Notes under the pieces: model-generated
Database searches by the model: none
What the model saw: only the letters and a program-made list of their open reading frames with translations
Told to the model about the DNA's origin: nothing
Program-made: the position numbers and the translations under genes
Shown: piece after piece, positions 24,401-36,100 of the stretch
Position numbering within the stretch: the first letter of the stretch is position 1
How the letters are laid out: every line of letters begins with the position of its first letter
Source: Nematostella vectensis
Lineage: Eukaryota > Cnidaria > Anthozoa > Actiniaria > Edwardsiidae
DNA length: 64,000 nt
Direction: 5' to 3'
Assembly (NCBI RefSeq): GCF_932526225.1
Contig: NC_064045.1
Span: 6,151,498 to 6,215,497, forward strand

Positions 24401-24606
24401 GATTTCTCCCCGCAAGTGTGTGATACATACACATCTTTGTTGTACGCGAGGTCGTGAAATGCTGGCTGGCAGAGCTGAGCGCGATTGAATTCGTTATAAC
24501 AGTCCTTCGCCTGTCCGCCGTACGCTGAAAGTATTGAGACGCAGCCCTGGTATAAGCAGAGTAGAACTCCGACCTTGAGGTGGTACGACCCTAGATAGGT
24601 GAACAT
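15436..24606 (-). CDS. Netrin, six coding exons, complete
   Basis: Exons in transcript order: 24606-23640, 18080-17892, 17372-17223, 16696-16640, 16175-16116, 15764-15436. The total is 1752 nt, giving 583 residues (human netrin-1 604). All junctions are GT-AG and in phase. An N-terminal hydrophobic secretion signal spans about residues 8-30. The laminin N-terminal domain covers about 35-266. LE1 ([11 protein letters not shown]...) is about 268-321. LE2 ([21 protein letters not shown]) is about 324-385, and LE3 ([13 protein letters not shown]) is about 386-435. A short Ser/Thr linker leads to an NTR domain ([31 protein letters not shown]) with a basic tail ending in NNNC. Netrins are secreted axon-guidance and polarity cues that bind DCC/neogenin and UNC5. 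Intron 1 (5.6 kb) contains two satellite-type arrays, and intron 2 contains an exon-2 fragment duplicate. Confidence 0.95.
16346..16490. repeat. Dispersed repeat, copy 2 (netrin intron 4)
   Basis: Diverged partner of 105-235. It lies between netrin exons 4 and 5. Confidence 0.7.
17493..17583 (-). pseudogene. Partial duplicate of the netrin LE2 exon 3' end
   Basis: On the minus strand this copies the last 62 nt of netrin exon 2, its splice donor and about 25 nt of intron. It is open in the same frame ([20 protein letters not shown] against [20 protein letters not shown]) and keeps GTAAGT. The 5' end fades into a CACACGCTCAAT repeat, so no convincing acceptor or upstream LE cysteines remain. 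Confidence 0.8.
17586..17860 (+). repeat. CACACACGCTCAAT minisatellite interrupted by a MITE
   Basis: Short tandem units of ACACACGCTCAATC at 17586-17661 and 17803-17860 in netrin intron 2. They are split by the inverted-repeat element at 17664-17800. Confidence 0.85.
17664..17800. mobile_element. 137-bp MITE with about 55-bp TIRs and TA target duplication
   Basis: The left arm GCCTGCTTGCAGGCGGTACT... AAAACCCTCTCCGTT is mirrored by the right arm ending GTACCGCCTGCAAGCAGAC. TA flanks both ends (17662-17663 and 17801-17802), as expected for Tc1/mariner-type or similar insertion. The central loop contains CAAGATGGCGCC. Confidence 0.85.
18216..18228. repeat. Poly-T tract
   Basis: Homopolymer tract (about 18202-18228) in netrin intron 1. 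Assembly length is likely unreliable here. Confidence 0.6.
18615..19725 (+). repeat. 22-bp satellite-like array, about 50 copies, with higher-order structure
   Basis: The unit is TTAGCCCACGCAGACATATAAC with variants at a few positions (CAAAC, CTGAC, CTAAG, ACCTAAG). The order of variants repeats with an offset of 462 bp (21 units): the block starting at 18669 is copied at 19131. It lies within netrin intron 1. Confidence 0.98.
19891..20372 (+). repeat. 161-bp tandem repeat, three copies
   Basis: Units start at about 19891, 20052 and 20213 with TCTAATGCGCCC and end with TAGTGCATTTAT. They are about 95% alike by eye. Each contains TTCCAGGTAATTTC, which resembles a splice acceptor and donor back to back. 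In netrin intron 1. Confidence 0.95.
22612..22675 (+). CDS. Possible signal-peptide exon nested in netrin intron 1
   Basis: ATG opens [20 protein letters not shown], a typical positively charged then hydrophobic leader, followed at 22676 by a consensus donor GTGAGT. It lies on the strand opposite to netrin. I found no matching downstream exon, so it may be chance. The remainder of 20373-23639 shows no other gene. Confidence 0.25.
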
Positions 24607-27600
24607 GCTTCTTTAGTCCCCCTGTAAGACCTTGTATAAACTTGCGATGAACCCGCTTTTATGTAATGACTCTCTGGATGAGCTTGTAAACAGACCGTAA
24701 CCGCGCACAAATATCTTTTTGTCACTTTTTGCAGAGAACTCGGCTGCACGGTAAAACGACCAAATACTCTAGAATACTATCGAGATTGCTTGTAGCGTTT
24801 GTGGCAGTTATTCAGAGTGGGATCAGAGAGCCACGATCTTCACGCGGTGCTGTTGTCTTTGTTCTGCACGAGCTAACTGATTCCTTGTTCTTTTCTCATG
24901 GGATTTCTCCCCGAACCTCATCGATCATGGACTAATATGACATGCGGTCCCTACTCCATTGATATGGCCCTGTCAATGAAATATACCAGTCAGTTTTCGA
25001 ACTCCAGCTACGCGTTAAAAAGCTAACAAGACAATAATCACTCACACGCTAACCGCTTTTGATATGATAATTCATTTAAAGAGACCTCATAATTGCGTGC
25101 GTTCAGTTGGGGTTTAGTCATTCAGGACATCACAGGATTATTACCCTCGCGGTTACAATTTTCCGTCCTCTATTTAGACACTAAAGTTCCTTACATACTT
25201 CCAGTTTATTTTCAATAGAAATACGATCATCAAAGCTAAGAATAGGTCTTTAAACGAGGGTGCGTTACCAATGTATTGATTGATACCGCATTCCTCCCAT
25301 AAATACAAATTACTTGGCACGTACCTCCACAGAGGAAATATATTGGATTGTAAATACGTGGGGCTGAAATTAACCAACATAATTTCGGAAAAAGAAAATC
25401 ATATAGCTCTGTCCTTTTGTCTAATACCTAGGCTTCATTTAACGCTCTGTAGCTCGGCCGTAGGGGGTAGGAGGTTTTTCTTTAAAGGCGTAATGATGAG
25501 AGCTGTTGACTGAGAGACTGATCCTCTCCCCTTATTGAAAGTTAGACGCCTTGTTTCCAACTGTCGCTTCGCCTTTTTTCATATCGATGAAATACGCAAT
25601 AAGCATAAACCAATATATACACAACACTACTAGTTTATCCTATATAGCTTTAGTTTTTTTTGTAGCTGTTTTTATGTAGGCATTTGCAATGATGACTTGG
25701 AAAACAATGTTATTAAAGTGACGGGGAAAACCTTATGGTGGAATTCGCTTGATACAATTCCACACATGAATAACAACTCCAACTAGAGACTCCGTTTTTA
25801 TTTTGAACACTTTATCATACGTGTGGGTTATCTTCACTTTAATAGCCTCAAAGTGCCGTTACACAAAAAAGTGCACATTGACCGGGCCCCTGCATCGCCT
25901 TCGCAAAGCGGGCCCCCAAGAGGACACTACAATAAAAATGATTAATTACTACTTGAGACTTGAGTGATTTATTAACTTAAGCGCGAGACTAATTCCATTA
26001 TGCACTCTTTTATACCTTCAGGGACAGTTTTCTTACCTCTCTGTATTTCTGTATCTCTCTGTATGAGCTCTATTTTACATGATTTGCGTGATAAGTAGGA
26101 AATATGCTCAGTGAAGTCGCATGGCAAATGAAGATAATTTTTTCGGGGCCAGTTTGATTGCTAGATATTTTTTTCTCTGGAATATAACTCAGTCCTTTAT
26201 CCAGGCTTTGCTTTTTTTTCTTTTTACAAAGTGATGCGAGATGTTTATCTCAGTTGGGTTGTTTCTACCCTTTGGATACCACAAACGTGTCATGATGTGA
26301 TGAAAATGATATACCCCAGGGAAAAGCTCTCTCTTTCTCGCTTGTGTAATGTATGGTTGGTTCCCCATTTTTTGGGAGAGGTTTTAAAAGTAATTCAAGA
26401 AGGGTATAAAAGCGTTCCAACTGCGAGATAAATGCGACCCGTTGCGTCTAACCACGTCCAACTGCGACACTAATCTCGTGTTAAGCGACTCTCGGTCGCG
26501 AATATAAACATATTACAGACAGAGGTTTTCGCTAGCCGTCATTTACAATAATGTGATTCCAAATGAAGGTGGAAGACTGTGGACTTTTTAGGAACCTAAT
26601 AGATCCTTAGATCGTAGGTCTTATATAAAAATAATTTAAGTTAGCGTGGAGGGAGGTTTGAAAGTAACCCTTATAAAGTGTGCGTAGATATGTAGACTTG
26701 GCGCGACCTTTACGTCCGTTCAATACAAGCTTGTAAGTAGAAAAAAAGCATAAGTGAGAATAAATCTTCTAGAAAGCGCCTTTTTATCATGATTAATGTT
26801 ATTAAACTGGGTCTGTATTGTTCTTGATGAAAACGCTTAGAACGCAAGTTCACGGATCATTTGTCGTCTCGTAACTGGCCTTTCACTGCCTTTTTCTAAT
26901 GCGATACGATCTCTATTTATTGCCGTGTGCGAAAGATCACTAGACGAAATGTCACGATTGACAAGACAAAGTGCGATGTACATATAGTCTTCGCCTCTCG
27001 CTATCTGAAGGAATGCAATTCGCTCTGTGCTAATGGCTGCGATGTCGTCTTGATTATTTCTTTTGTAAATAAAATAGTGATATCTAACTCTATACCCTCA
27101 CGCTAATGCGTCTCAATCCGCTGAATTACGAAGAGCATTTGAAATGAAAATATATCTAATTTTCTAAATATCTACTTAAATGAAGACATTGGACTTACTT
27201 TGTTAGTTTTTTTCATTTGTTCTAGATCATCCCTTCAAAAATGGCGATGTATACCAAGACCCTCCGAATCAAGCTAAATTTCGTCTTGTACAAGAACAAA
27301 CGAATTGCGTCTATTTCTTTGCTGTTTGTTCGCTGCCTTGGATTGTGGGACACCCCTAGCTTAGCGTTATTGCCCCGTATTGAGTGCTGTTTGGAAGCCA
27401 GCGTCTTGAGTGTAGTTCGTGCCTTGCTTACCGGGTAATGTGTGTTCTAACACTCCTACAGCTCTACAAACCCCTCATACGATGATCGTACTGTCATCGC
27501 CGCTTACACATATCACAAATATCTCCCTCGCCCGCACGTCCTCCGGTCGGCCGTAAGTCCTTTGTGTAACATAAGCTGATGTTTTGCATCGATAGACCGT

Positions 27601-30600
27601 GCAATTCGCCCGCAAAATAGCTCTCAGGTCCGAGAGGAAATTGCCAAACCGGCTGCGTAATCTATAACCAGAAGGGCGTCTACGTTGCTATCGTCTATGG
27701 ATTATCGGGACCTGACCGCTTTAAATTCGCATCCGTCTTTTAACTGTCGTCGTTAAATGAAGAACATCGCAATTAAAATTCCCAAAACGATTCCGCAACG
27801 CAACGATTCCGCAATAAGACCTATTCTTTCGCAATTATATTTTAGTTTTAACCAAGGCCTACAGTATGCAATATTTTAAAACGTCATGTAGTTCAAAATG
27901 AAAGAAAGATCAACACAACATGAATGGAAATTCCCTTCCCTTTCCTTCCTTTTTTTCCCTTCCCTATTAAATATTTTGCATTATTTCAAGATATAGCGAA
28001 ATAACAATGACGCGAAAATACAAGTATCATGAAGTAAAGTTGAGGGCAAATGTCGTGGTTCAAGATGGTCAGAGATGGTCAGAGATGGTCAGAGATGGTC
28101 AGCAGAGTGGATGAATAGTACTCTCGAGAAATTCCCAAAGTTAAAAGGACGAAACATTTGTACCTTTTTTTGTGTTTTCGCTTGTTTATTACGACAATTC
28201 GCTTGCTTATTACGATAATGTTGACCGTTAATTTAGTTTTAAACAATGATATAACTGGTGTGTTTCAGCTGCCTCAACCAGAAAGCAATGTGTAACAAAA
28301 ATATAATGACTCCCTCACCCCTTTGTCACTACCCCCCTCCCCCCTCCCCCCCTTCAGCGAAAACCTACCGCCTCGGCTCAAAAACATAAGAAACACACAG
28401 AAATAAAAATAAAATATATGGTTTTCATGCAATTTTCTGAGAGAATAGATCAACAGGACATATCTTATACAGAATATATCAAAAGAGTTATCACAATGCA
28501 TTTTTCACAATCAGCATGGTTGATAGATGAACTCTAATCGAAGGTGGCTGATAAGGTACCTTGTTAGCAATTAAAAACATATATATAACATGAACCATTT
28601 GAGATTTGGATGGATCCATGCATCGGGGTGGGATTAATTTTGACCTAAAATTCGATTGGCAGAATGGTGGGGGTAGCTAATGAGAAATTGGTGGCAATTT
28701 TGAAAAACTCTATCATTGGAAATAAATCACTCTCGAGAAAGTCATTCACAATGAAGCTTCACCTGTCCTTCCAGTTCTTCTTTTCGGGATATACATACAA
28801 TTTTCGGCAGCAGATCAGTATGACAAGTACTCAGAGCCTAAATAGGCTCAGCGTACAAGACCATCGAGAGTGGCCTTAAGAGAATTCAACGCTTTTGTGT
28901 TTTGCATTTTTACACACTGTGTGTTCATGTATGTGGGGGAGGGGGAGGTTTTATCATAATTCTGGATTAGATCTCGGGCCTCCTTTCTCTCCCTGTATGA
29001 GAGTTTTACCAAATATATATGCAATTGGAGTAAATAAGGCTAGCAAGGCGCCATATCGTCAGGGAGTAATAAGGCTAGCAGGGCGCCATATCGTCAGGGA
29101 GTAATAAGGCTAGCAAGGCGCCATATAGTCAGGGAGTAATAAGGCTAGCAAGGCGCCATATAGTCAGGGAGTAAATAAGGCTAGCAAGGCGCCATATAGT
29201 CAGGGAGTAATAAGGCTAGCAAGGCGCCATATAGTCAGGGAGTAATAAGGCTAGCAAGGCGCCATATAGTCATGGAATAATAAGGCTACTTGGAATGGCC
29301 ATCACTACTCTTTCAAGCGCGCCAAAATGGAGATAACACCAACCGAATTTATATACAACTAAATCCCCCCTATTCAGTACCTTTCCAAAGGTCACACTGG
29401 GTACAGCATATTCCTTCCCTCCTCTACCCTACTACCAAGTGCATGTGTAACTGATGAAAGAGCTTGTATTCATTTCCTCATCTTGGGGGTATTGTACTCA
29501 CTACGCTATCGTCTCGCGCTTCGCTCATGTTGTTGAACAATTTCGCAGTAAATGCGCAGTGAAGGCGGGTAGCCAGGATTTGCTACGATGGGATGCGCAG
29601 GTCGAGATATTCTGTGTAATTGTGTGGCTCGTGAATAAGAAAAGACGAGGCCAAAAAAGTGGGAGTAGCCCCTGGGCACCCCCCTGTGAACCCTTATCCC
29701 CCCACCACCCCCCCCCCCCCCCCCCCGCTAATTCTAGTTTTGGCATCCGTACCTTGTCGGTTCCTAAGGGGGTTGCCATCAACCAGCCTGTACGTATCCA
29801 GTTTTATTAAATGCTTAAAATCCAGGATCACATGTCTTATGTCTTTTTAAAACCCTGTGAAATTATTATAAACAAAAAAACCGTAACAACAACTCGCTTG
29901 CCGTGCTTAAAGATTGCGAAATTCGCCGTATCCAAATGTCGATGGAATCGGGGATGTGTAGGTTGATGTTTCCTGTCAAATTTTTCTTGCGGTCTGGGGT
30001 GGGCTGGGGAGGAAATGCCCCTTAAGCTTTACACGATAATGACCGTGTTGCCTTCAGCGATGGCCTGTGCGTAGTAAGCGTTTCTGAAGTATTTCAGCCG
30101 GATATAGAGACCAAGTCAAGAGTTTGTCCGCGCGAACAATGGGGTCATTTTTACCTACTTTTATCTCGGTCCCTGTCGTTAAAACGTTCAGAAATGCTCT
30201 TTGATTTTCCCTAAAAAGAGCGAGATATAATGGGCTTTTTTTCTCAGAAAATCGAAACAAACAAAATCGGGCGCGGAGAGGACGTTGTAAACAGCAAAAG
30301 CGAATTTCTAAAAAGCCGACCAACGGACTTTGAGAAAGTCTGTGCACACACAGGCTAAAACAATTGGTTCTTTGGCGAGGGGCGATACAATTGCTAAATT
30401 TGCTAGCCGATGAAGCATCCTTTTTTTTAAATTTGACAAATAATTGACAACGTCCGCAAACTTCATCACAACCTTAGAGTGAGAAGATGAAGAAATAACA
30501 TTAGCATTGTGAACAATAATAAAGATTTGTTAGTTCTCAAACCTTAAAAAAACCCGCATATAATAGAGCATGTGGTACTACCCAGGCTCCAATTTTAGGT

Positions 30601-33004
30601 TTTCGTTCTTTAGAATTCTTAGAGTTGATTTATTTCTATAAGAGTGAGTTGAATTGCATAGCATGGAGTTAGGAGTTGGGATAGCCCAAGATCAAGCCGT
30701 GTGATTTAATATGCCTGTCGAAATTTGACCAATAGTGCGACCCTTAGCCCTACGTTATTCGCTCCTCTTTCACACTTCCCGAGAGAATAGGGCCTCGTTG
30801 CTACGCAAACGCAGCAACTACTTAAAGTTGATATTCTACGCACCTGTTGGTTTTATAAGACAAGGAAGGCGTCCTTCGTACTCATCCAATCTTCAATGCT
30901 GTTGCACGCGTCTTTCAAGCTTGAATGAAGTGGCGGTACGTTTCCGTGCCCCTGCCAAGTTTACAAGGCTCAACGTACATCGTCTATTTACACACTTTTA
31001 ATCTCCGCAAATAATCCACTCGACAAGCACAATGCAAGCTATCCAAGCATTTAATTTGTAAGGAATCACCGACTTAGCTTCAATGGGTTTGCTCTCACAC
31101 GGGGAGAGTGTTTGTCACAATTATTGCATACATCAGGGCGGAGTTTGATGAGAGTTTGTACGTGGCCTTTCAAAAGCATGGCGGGTTTTTACTAGGTTTA
31201 ATAAAATACGAACAATTGTTGGTGTTGGTAATAGGAATTTAATTAATGGAGTGCGTTTGTTAGGTTTTGTGGACTGTGTAATAAAGGGATTAGAGATCAG
31301 AAACCACGCTTCCACTACTAACGATAATTGGAATTCGTACACTGAAAAATATACTTCAATATAAAAAAAACATACTTTCACTTTGTGCCACATATAACTT
31401 GCTGTTTTTCATAGTTATCGCGGTATCTTTTAAGTTTTTTGGGGGAAAAATAAAGTGGACATTATTCTTTAATAGCCCCGGGCTTTCTCGCACAGAAATA
31501 TCTCAGATAACTAAGAAAACAATTATTTCACAATCCCTATGCCAAATAAAAGGCAAATGACTATGAAAGCAAGCACAATATCCCTACAATTCATTGCAAG
31601 GTTTGGGGGAAAACGACATAAAACAGGAACTATAGTCGCTTATATTTTTAATTTTGTTCGCGATTAGCCTAAATAAACTATTTGACGTAACTTTGCAGTT
31701 AATCTTGCCCTTTTAAACAAAAACAAACACCCCCTATCTATAATCCGGTAATACACGGAGACACAGGAGACGAAGCCTTTGGCACCGTCTTGACCTGAAT
31801 TCCGTTGCAATCGAAACTCGTATTAAGAGCTCAAGGCCATCAAGAAATCTTTCGTTGAGCGAAACGGGAACACCTCAAATGCATAAGCCTTTCAAAGTAG
31901 TCTTAGCCGCTGGTCTTGTTCCGGCAGGAGTGGGATCTAGCGATTTTCAAACGTCCAATAATAATAACCCACCGAAGTGAAAACAAAAACAAAAAACACT
32001 CACACACAGCATAAGATAATGCTGAACTTTTTATTTTTTATTTACATGTAAAAATTAGGCAAAGCAGAAACCCAATCCGACCATGCCTGCATTTTTAGAC
32101 ACGTTTTTAATAATATCTAAAACGTGATCATTTATTTGTGTAAAAAGGTACAAATCCGTAAACGAATACTGTACATAATTATAATTACTTCTTACTCTAA
32201 AAGTAATCAATATATCTTTTTCTTTCTATCTATCTTTCCATCTATCACATGGCTCTTTTTGAAATCACAAGTGAAAATCAAAAGTGGTTTCTCAAAAGTT
32301 CCTATAAAATAATCATAAAATCTTAAATAACACCATCGTATACTGTAGTTTTTGGTCGATCAAATTTAGAGAAAAAATCTCTGGGTTTAAGCCAAAGTTT
32401 GCTTGCACGAACTTTTTCCCTAGGGATTTTGGCTTGCCTTGGACTATTTATGTTTTTATTTGTAGTCTACCTACAGGCGTTGGAGTTTTATTTCGACGAG
32501 AAAACCCGGAGTTCGTTATTTGGCCGCCATTTTGGAAAATACGGGCGCGAAGGAATGGTGGCCTAGATAGCGAAATCCAAAGCCTACAGGTGGACTATTT
32601 CACCGAGCGTACGATACTGACCCTTGATTATAAATAACAGGTTATCTTTCAAATATAAAAATTTACCAATTTTTCAATAATTTTCCAAAATACATTAGAT
32701 CTTATTTCGCATTTAAAATATATAATATATTTTTCTATTTTTTTTAGTAATCTAGGTTTGCTAAAACAAAAGGTGACTAGCATTCGCATGCAAGCTCCGT
32801 CTGAGGCTCAGTGAAAACTCGACGAGCACTACTGGACTCGTATTTAGCCATGACAGATCTAGTATTCCATAATTTATTTTTCCCTTGAAAACAGCCCTAT
32901 ACGACGAACCTAAAAACGACACTAAGCAAGTGTGAATAATTTAATAATATAACAATAAACCTACTCTGAAAATGATAATTTAGAAGTGCTTTCCGTCGAA
33001 CAGC
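24607..33004. other. Gene-poor 8.4 kb between netrin and the xylosyltransferase
   Basis: It should include the netrin promoter on its left side. Frames are short, without domains or codon patterns of coding sequence. Small features: AGAGATGGTC repeated four times at about 28064-28103, a 35-bp minisatellite at 29028-29285, and poly-C at 29699-29726. No gene or RNA gene could be supported. Confidence 0.6.
29028..29285 (+). repeat. 35-bp minisatellite, about seven copies
   Basis: The unit reads AATAAGGCTAGCAAGGCGCC then ATATAGTCAGGGAGT. Copies are nearly identical, and the last one is degenerate. Confidence 0.95.
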
Positions 33005-33180
33005 ATATGTAAGGAGATGTATTTGGGATTGCTGCGGGCTCCCTGTGTTACCTACCACTAGGCTTTTTGTACAAAGGAGTGCGTATTTGGGACTGCTGCG
33101 GGCTTCCTGCGTTACCTGCCATTTGTCTTTGCGTAAGGAGTGTTTATTTGGGAATACTGCGGGCTCTCTGTGTTATCTTA
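33005..33180. repeat. About 60-bp tandem repeat abutting the XYLT stop codon
   Basis: Three diverged units containing TATTTGGGA then CTGCGGGCT then CTGTGTTA. The unit next to the gene provides the minus-strand AATAAA (33143-33148), about 25 nt after the stop codon, which is a candidate polyadenylation signal. Confidence 0.75.
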
Positions 33181-36100
33181 ACCTTCCATTCGCTTTCACT
33201 TTCCCAAATTCCGATTTTGGGTCCGGGGACTTTGTGCTCCAACGGGTTTCCTTACAGTCTGGTAACCGCACACAGTCTGGGACCGAACCATGCACCAGAC
33301 ACGTGCCTTCCACGCTCCAGAACCCAGTAACTACGTGATCAATCCAGTTATCCAGCTCTTGTCCTGATTTTCTGGAGTTCTCTGCAGCTTCCTTGGCCGC
33401 AGTTTCAGTGTTGTTGGCCTCACGGTCAAATTCGATCAGGAAGTCATTAGTGTTGTATATTCCGCCAGGGGGGCCGCTGTTAGCCTCCATAGCCTGCTGA
33501 CTACTCACGGGTTCACCTTTGTCGAACGCCAGAGGGACGACTAGGAAACTAGTCTCGCCTGAGGAAAAGTTTACATAGGTTAGTATTTTTGGCAATTGAA
33601 AAATCATAATCGGATTGGGAGGGGTTTCTAGATCATCAGTAAACAGTAGCCCTGGGGATGAGGGTGGGGGTAATGTGGAGAGCGACAGCCTTAGAAGAAA
33701 GGATGTTTGAGGGAGATGTGCCCTGGGAAAGGAAGGAGGAAGCGTGGGGTGGGGCAGGGGGGTGAAGGCAGGGGTGCAGATGTGGGGGTTGGCTTCACTG
33801 CCCTACAGGTCGAGATGATGAATCTTTAAATGACGCATTTCCAGAAACACTTACCAATCACCATATCCTCGCCCTTGTCTGTATAAATCATCTTAATAAT
33901 CCACTTGCCCGGTCGCATGGGTTTCTTAAACACCGGCTTGTGGAATGATACAACCCAGTTGTCGACAACGTGCATCTCGTAGACTCCTGTCACGACATTG
34001 ATAGGGTCCACCCACATAATCTGGGGCGAGAAAACAACGTTACCGATGTAAATAACAATAACAACAAAAACGCCAATAATAACGATACTACGTGATCTGG
34101 GGTGGGGGGGGGGGAGACAACGTAACTTACATCAATAACCGACGGCAATAACAATAACAATAACTATAAAACCAAAAAATAACGTATTTTGTAGTGGGGG
34201 AAATGCATTTTTGGCTACACTTGACTCGTTTTCGTCGAATAAACTTCCTTTTTTTCACGCTTTCGACATCTGTGACACTCGATTGTCACGCTTTTGCCAT
34301 CTGTGACATTAGATTGTCACGCTTTTGCCATCTGTGACACTCGATTGTCACGCTTTTGTCATTCGTTTGTCACGCTTTGGCCATCTGTGACATTAGATTG
34401 TCACGCTTTTGCCATCTGTGACACTCGATAGTCACGCTTTTGTCATTCGTTTGTCACGCTTTTTCCAGCTGTGACACTCGATTGTCAAGCTTTGGCCATC
34501 TGTGACATTAGATTTTTCATAACAACAATTCATTGCATTCTGGAAAGGATAATTTAGTCCCTTTTTAATAATTAAAATTATTACCTTGACGTCAAATGCG
34601 TCTCCATGCACCCAGCGATGAACCAGCACAGGGTCATCATAAGGGCCTATCAGGCGCGCTAGGTTACGGAACACCCGCTCTTTTTGGTCCCACGACGTCC
34701 CCACCTGGAATTCAGATGACAAAATATTAGGGACCTTAAGATACGACGGATGCAACGACTAGAATGGCGTAACCGAGAAAAAAATGTTTGCCTTTGTGAC
34801 ATTTTACAAGCAGTTTTAATGCAAAGGCAGGGAGAACGTAACCCAAAAAAATGACTTCATGCTTTACGCTAAATTCTAAACAAGTTTTTATAAAATTCAC
34901 TCGATTTTGTAGTCACAAAATTAAAGACACGTCTAGAACCTTATTTCTAACATAGCGAGCAAGGAAAATGCATTTCATTTCTGGCTCTTTTCAATTATTT
35001 TTTGCCGTCGCCGATCGCGTTGCCGTCGTCGCTGCCTAAACTCCCCACTATCATGCTGACGGACGCTACTATGCTCAGGTGAATACTTACATCAAGCGAT
35101 ACGAGCCTTTGTGGACCGTTCTTCATATTCAGGTTCATCAGCTCTTCCTTCGCAACCGGCGATAACCATGATTCTAGCACCGCCCTCTGCTCTCCCCCAT
35201 TCCGGGGGGTCTCAAACAACACCTCGTACAGCGTCACAACGCCGCTAAAGCGATCGTGCTGGTTCAGATAAGTGACCTCCCTCACCCCCTGGGGAGTGAT
35301 CTGGCAGTCGTCCTGCATCCCCCGGAGCAAGCGCTTGATAGCGACGCGTGGAAAGGAGTGGAAGAAGGAGAGAAAGGGGTCCGAGGTACGCGTCAGTGTG
35401 TCCTCGTGGTGGTATAGGTTTTCCCAGTAGTAGTCCCATCCAGGGGTACCCTGGGGATATTTGCCGTACAGCCATTCGTCTAGTTGGTTGATGACCTCTT
35501 GGTTCACTATAGCCTCAAATTTACGCGCGAAGAAATTTGTACTTTGGCTCTGGGAATAAAAAACATAAAAGCTTAGGCTTGAAGCACAGATCAGAATGTT
35601 ATAAAAGAATGTCGATCAACCACTCCTTAATTATTGTTAACAATTGAAAATACATTGGTTTATTTTCAGGGCAACTTCAAAATAACCACACACGATTGAA
35701 GTTGAATACCTTAGTAACGATATTTTATTCAAAGCATTTCAGTCAGTTGATTGAAATAGCCGATGAAAATCGATTCTTTGGGTGAGTCGGTATTGTGCGG
35801 GAGCGTAAAATGGCGGCGTGATTGGCTTTCTTCATGCCTGAGGCACAGATTAGTTCCAAGTGGGCTCAAGTATTTAGAGAGTTTCTACCCAGTTTACAAT
35901 CATGAGGAAGCTAGTGTGAAGACAACTGTACGTACAGAAAAGTATTAATTTGCAGTTTTTTTTTAACACGGCCAACAGCTTAGACCCTGTCCCCACGTAT
36001 CCGTTTTCGTTTGAAACACAATTTCGTTTGAAACACAATCCGTTTTATAAAAGATCTGCGTCCACACGAAGCGTTTTCATTTTGATACGACCCGTGCCCA

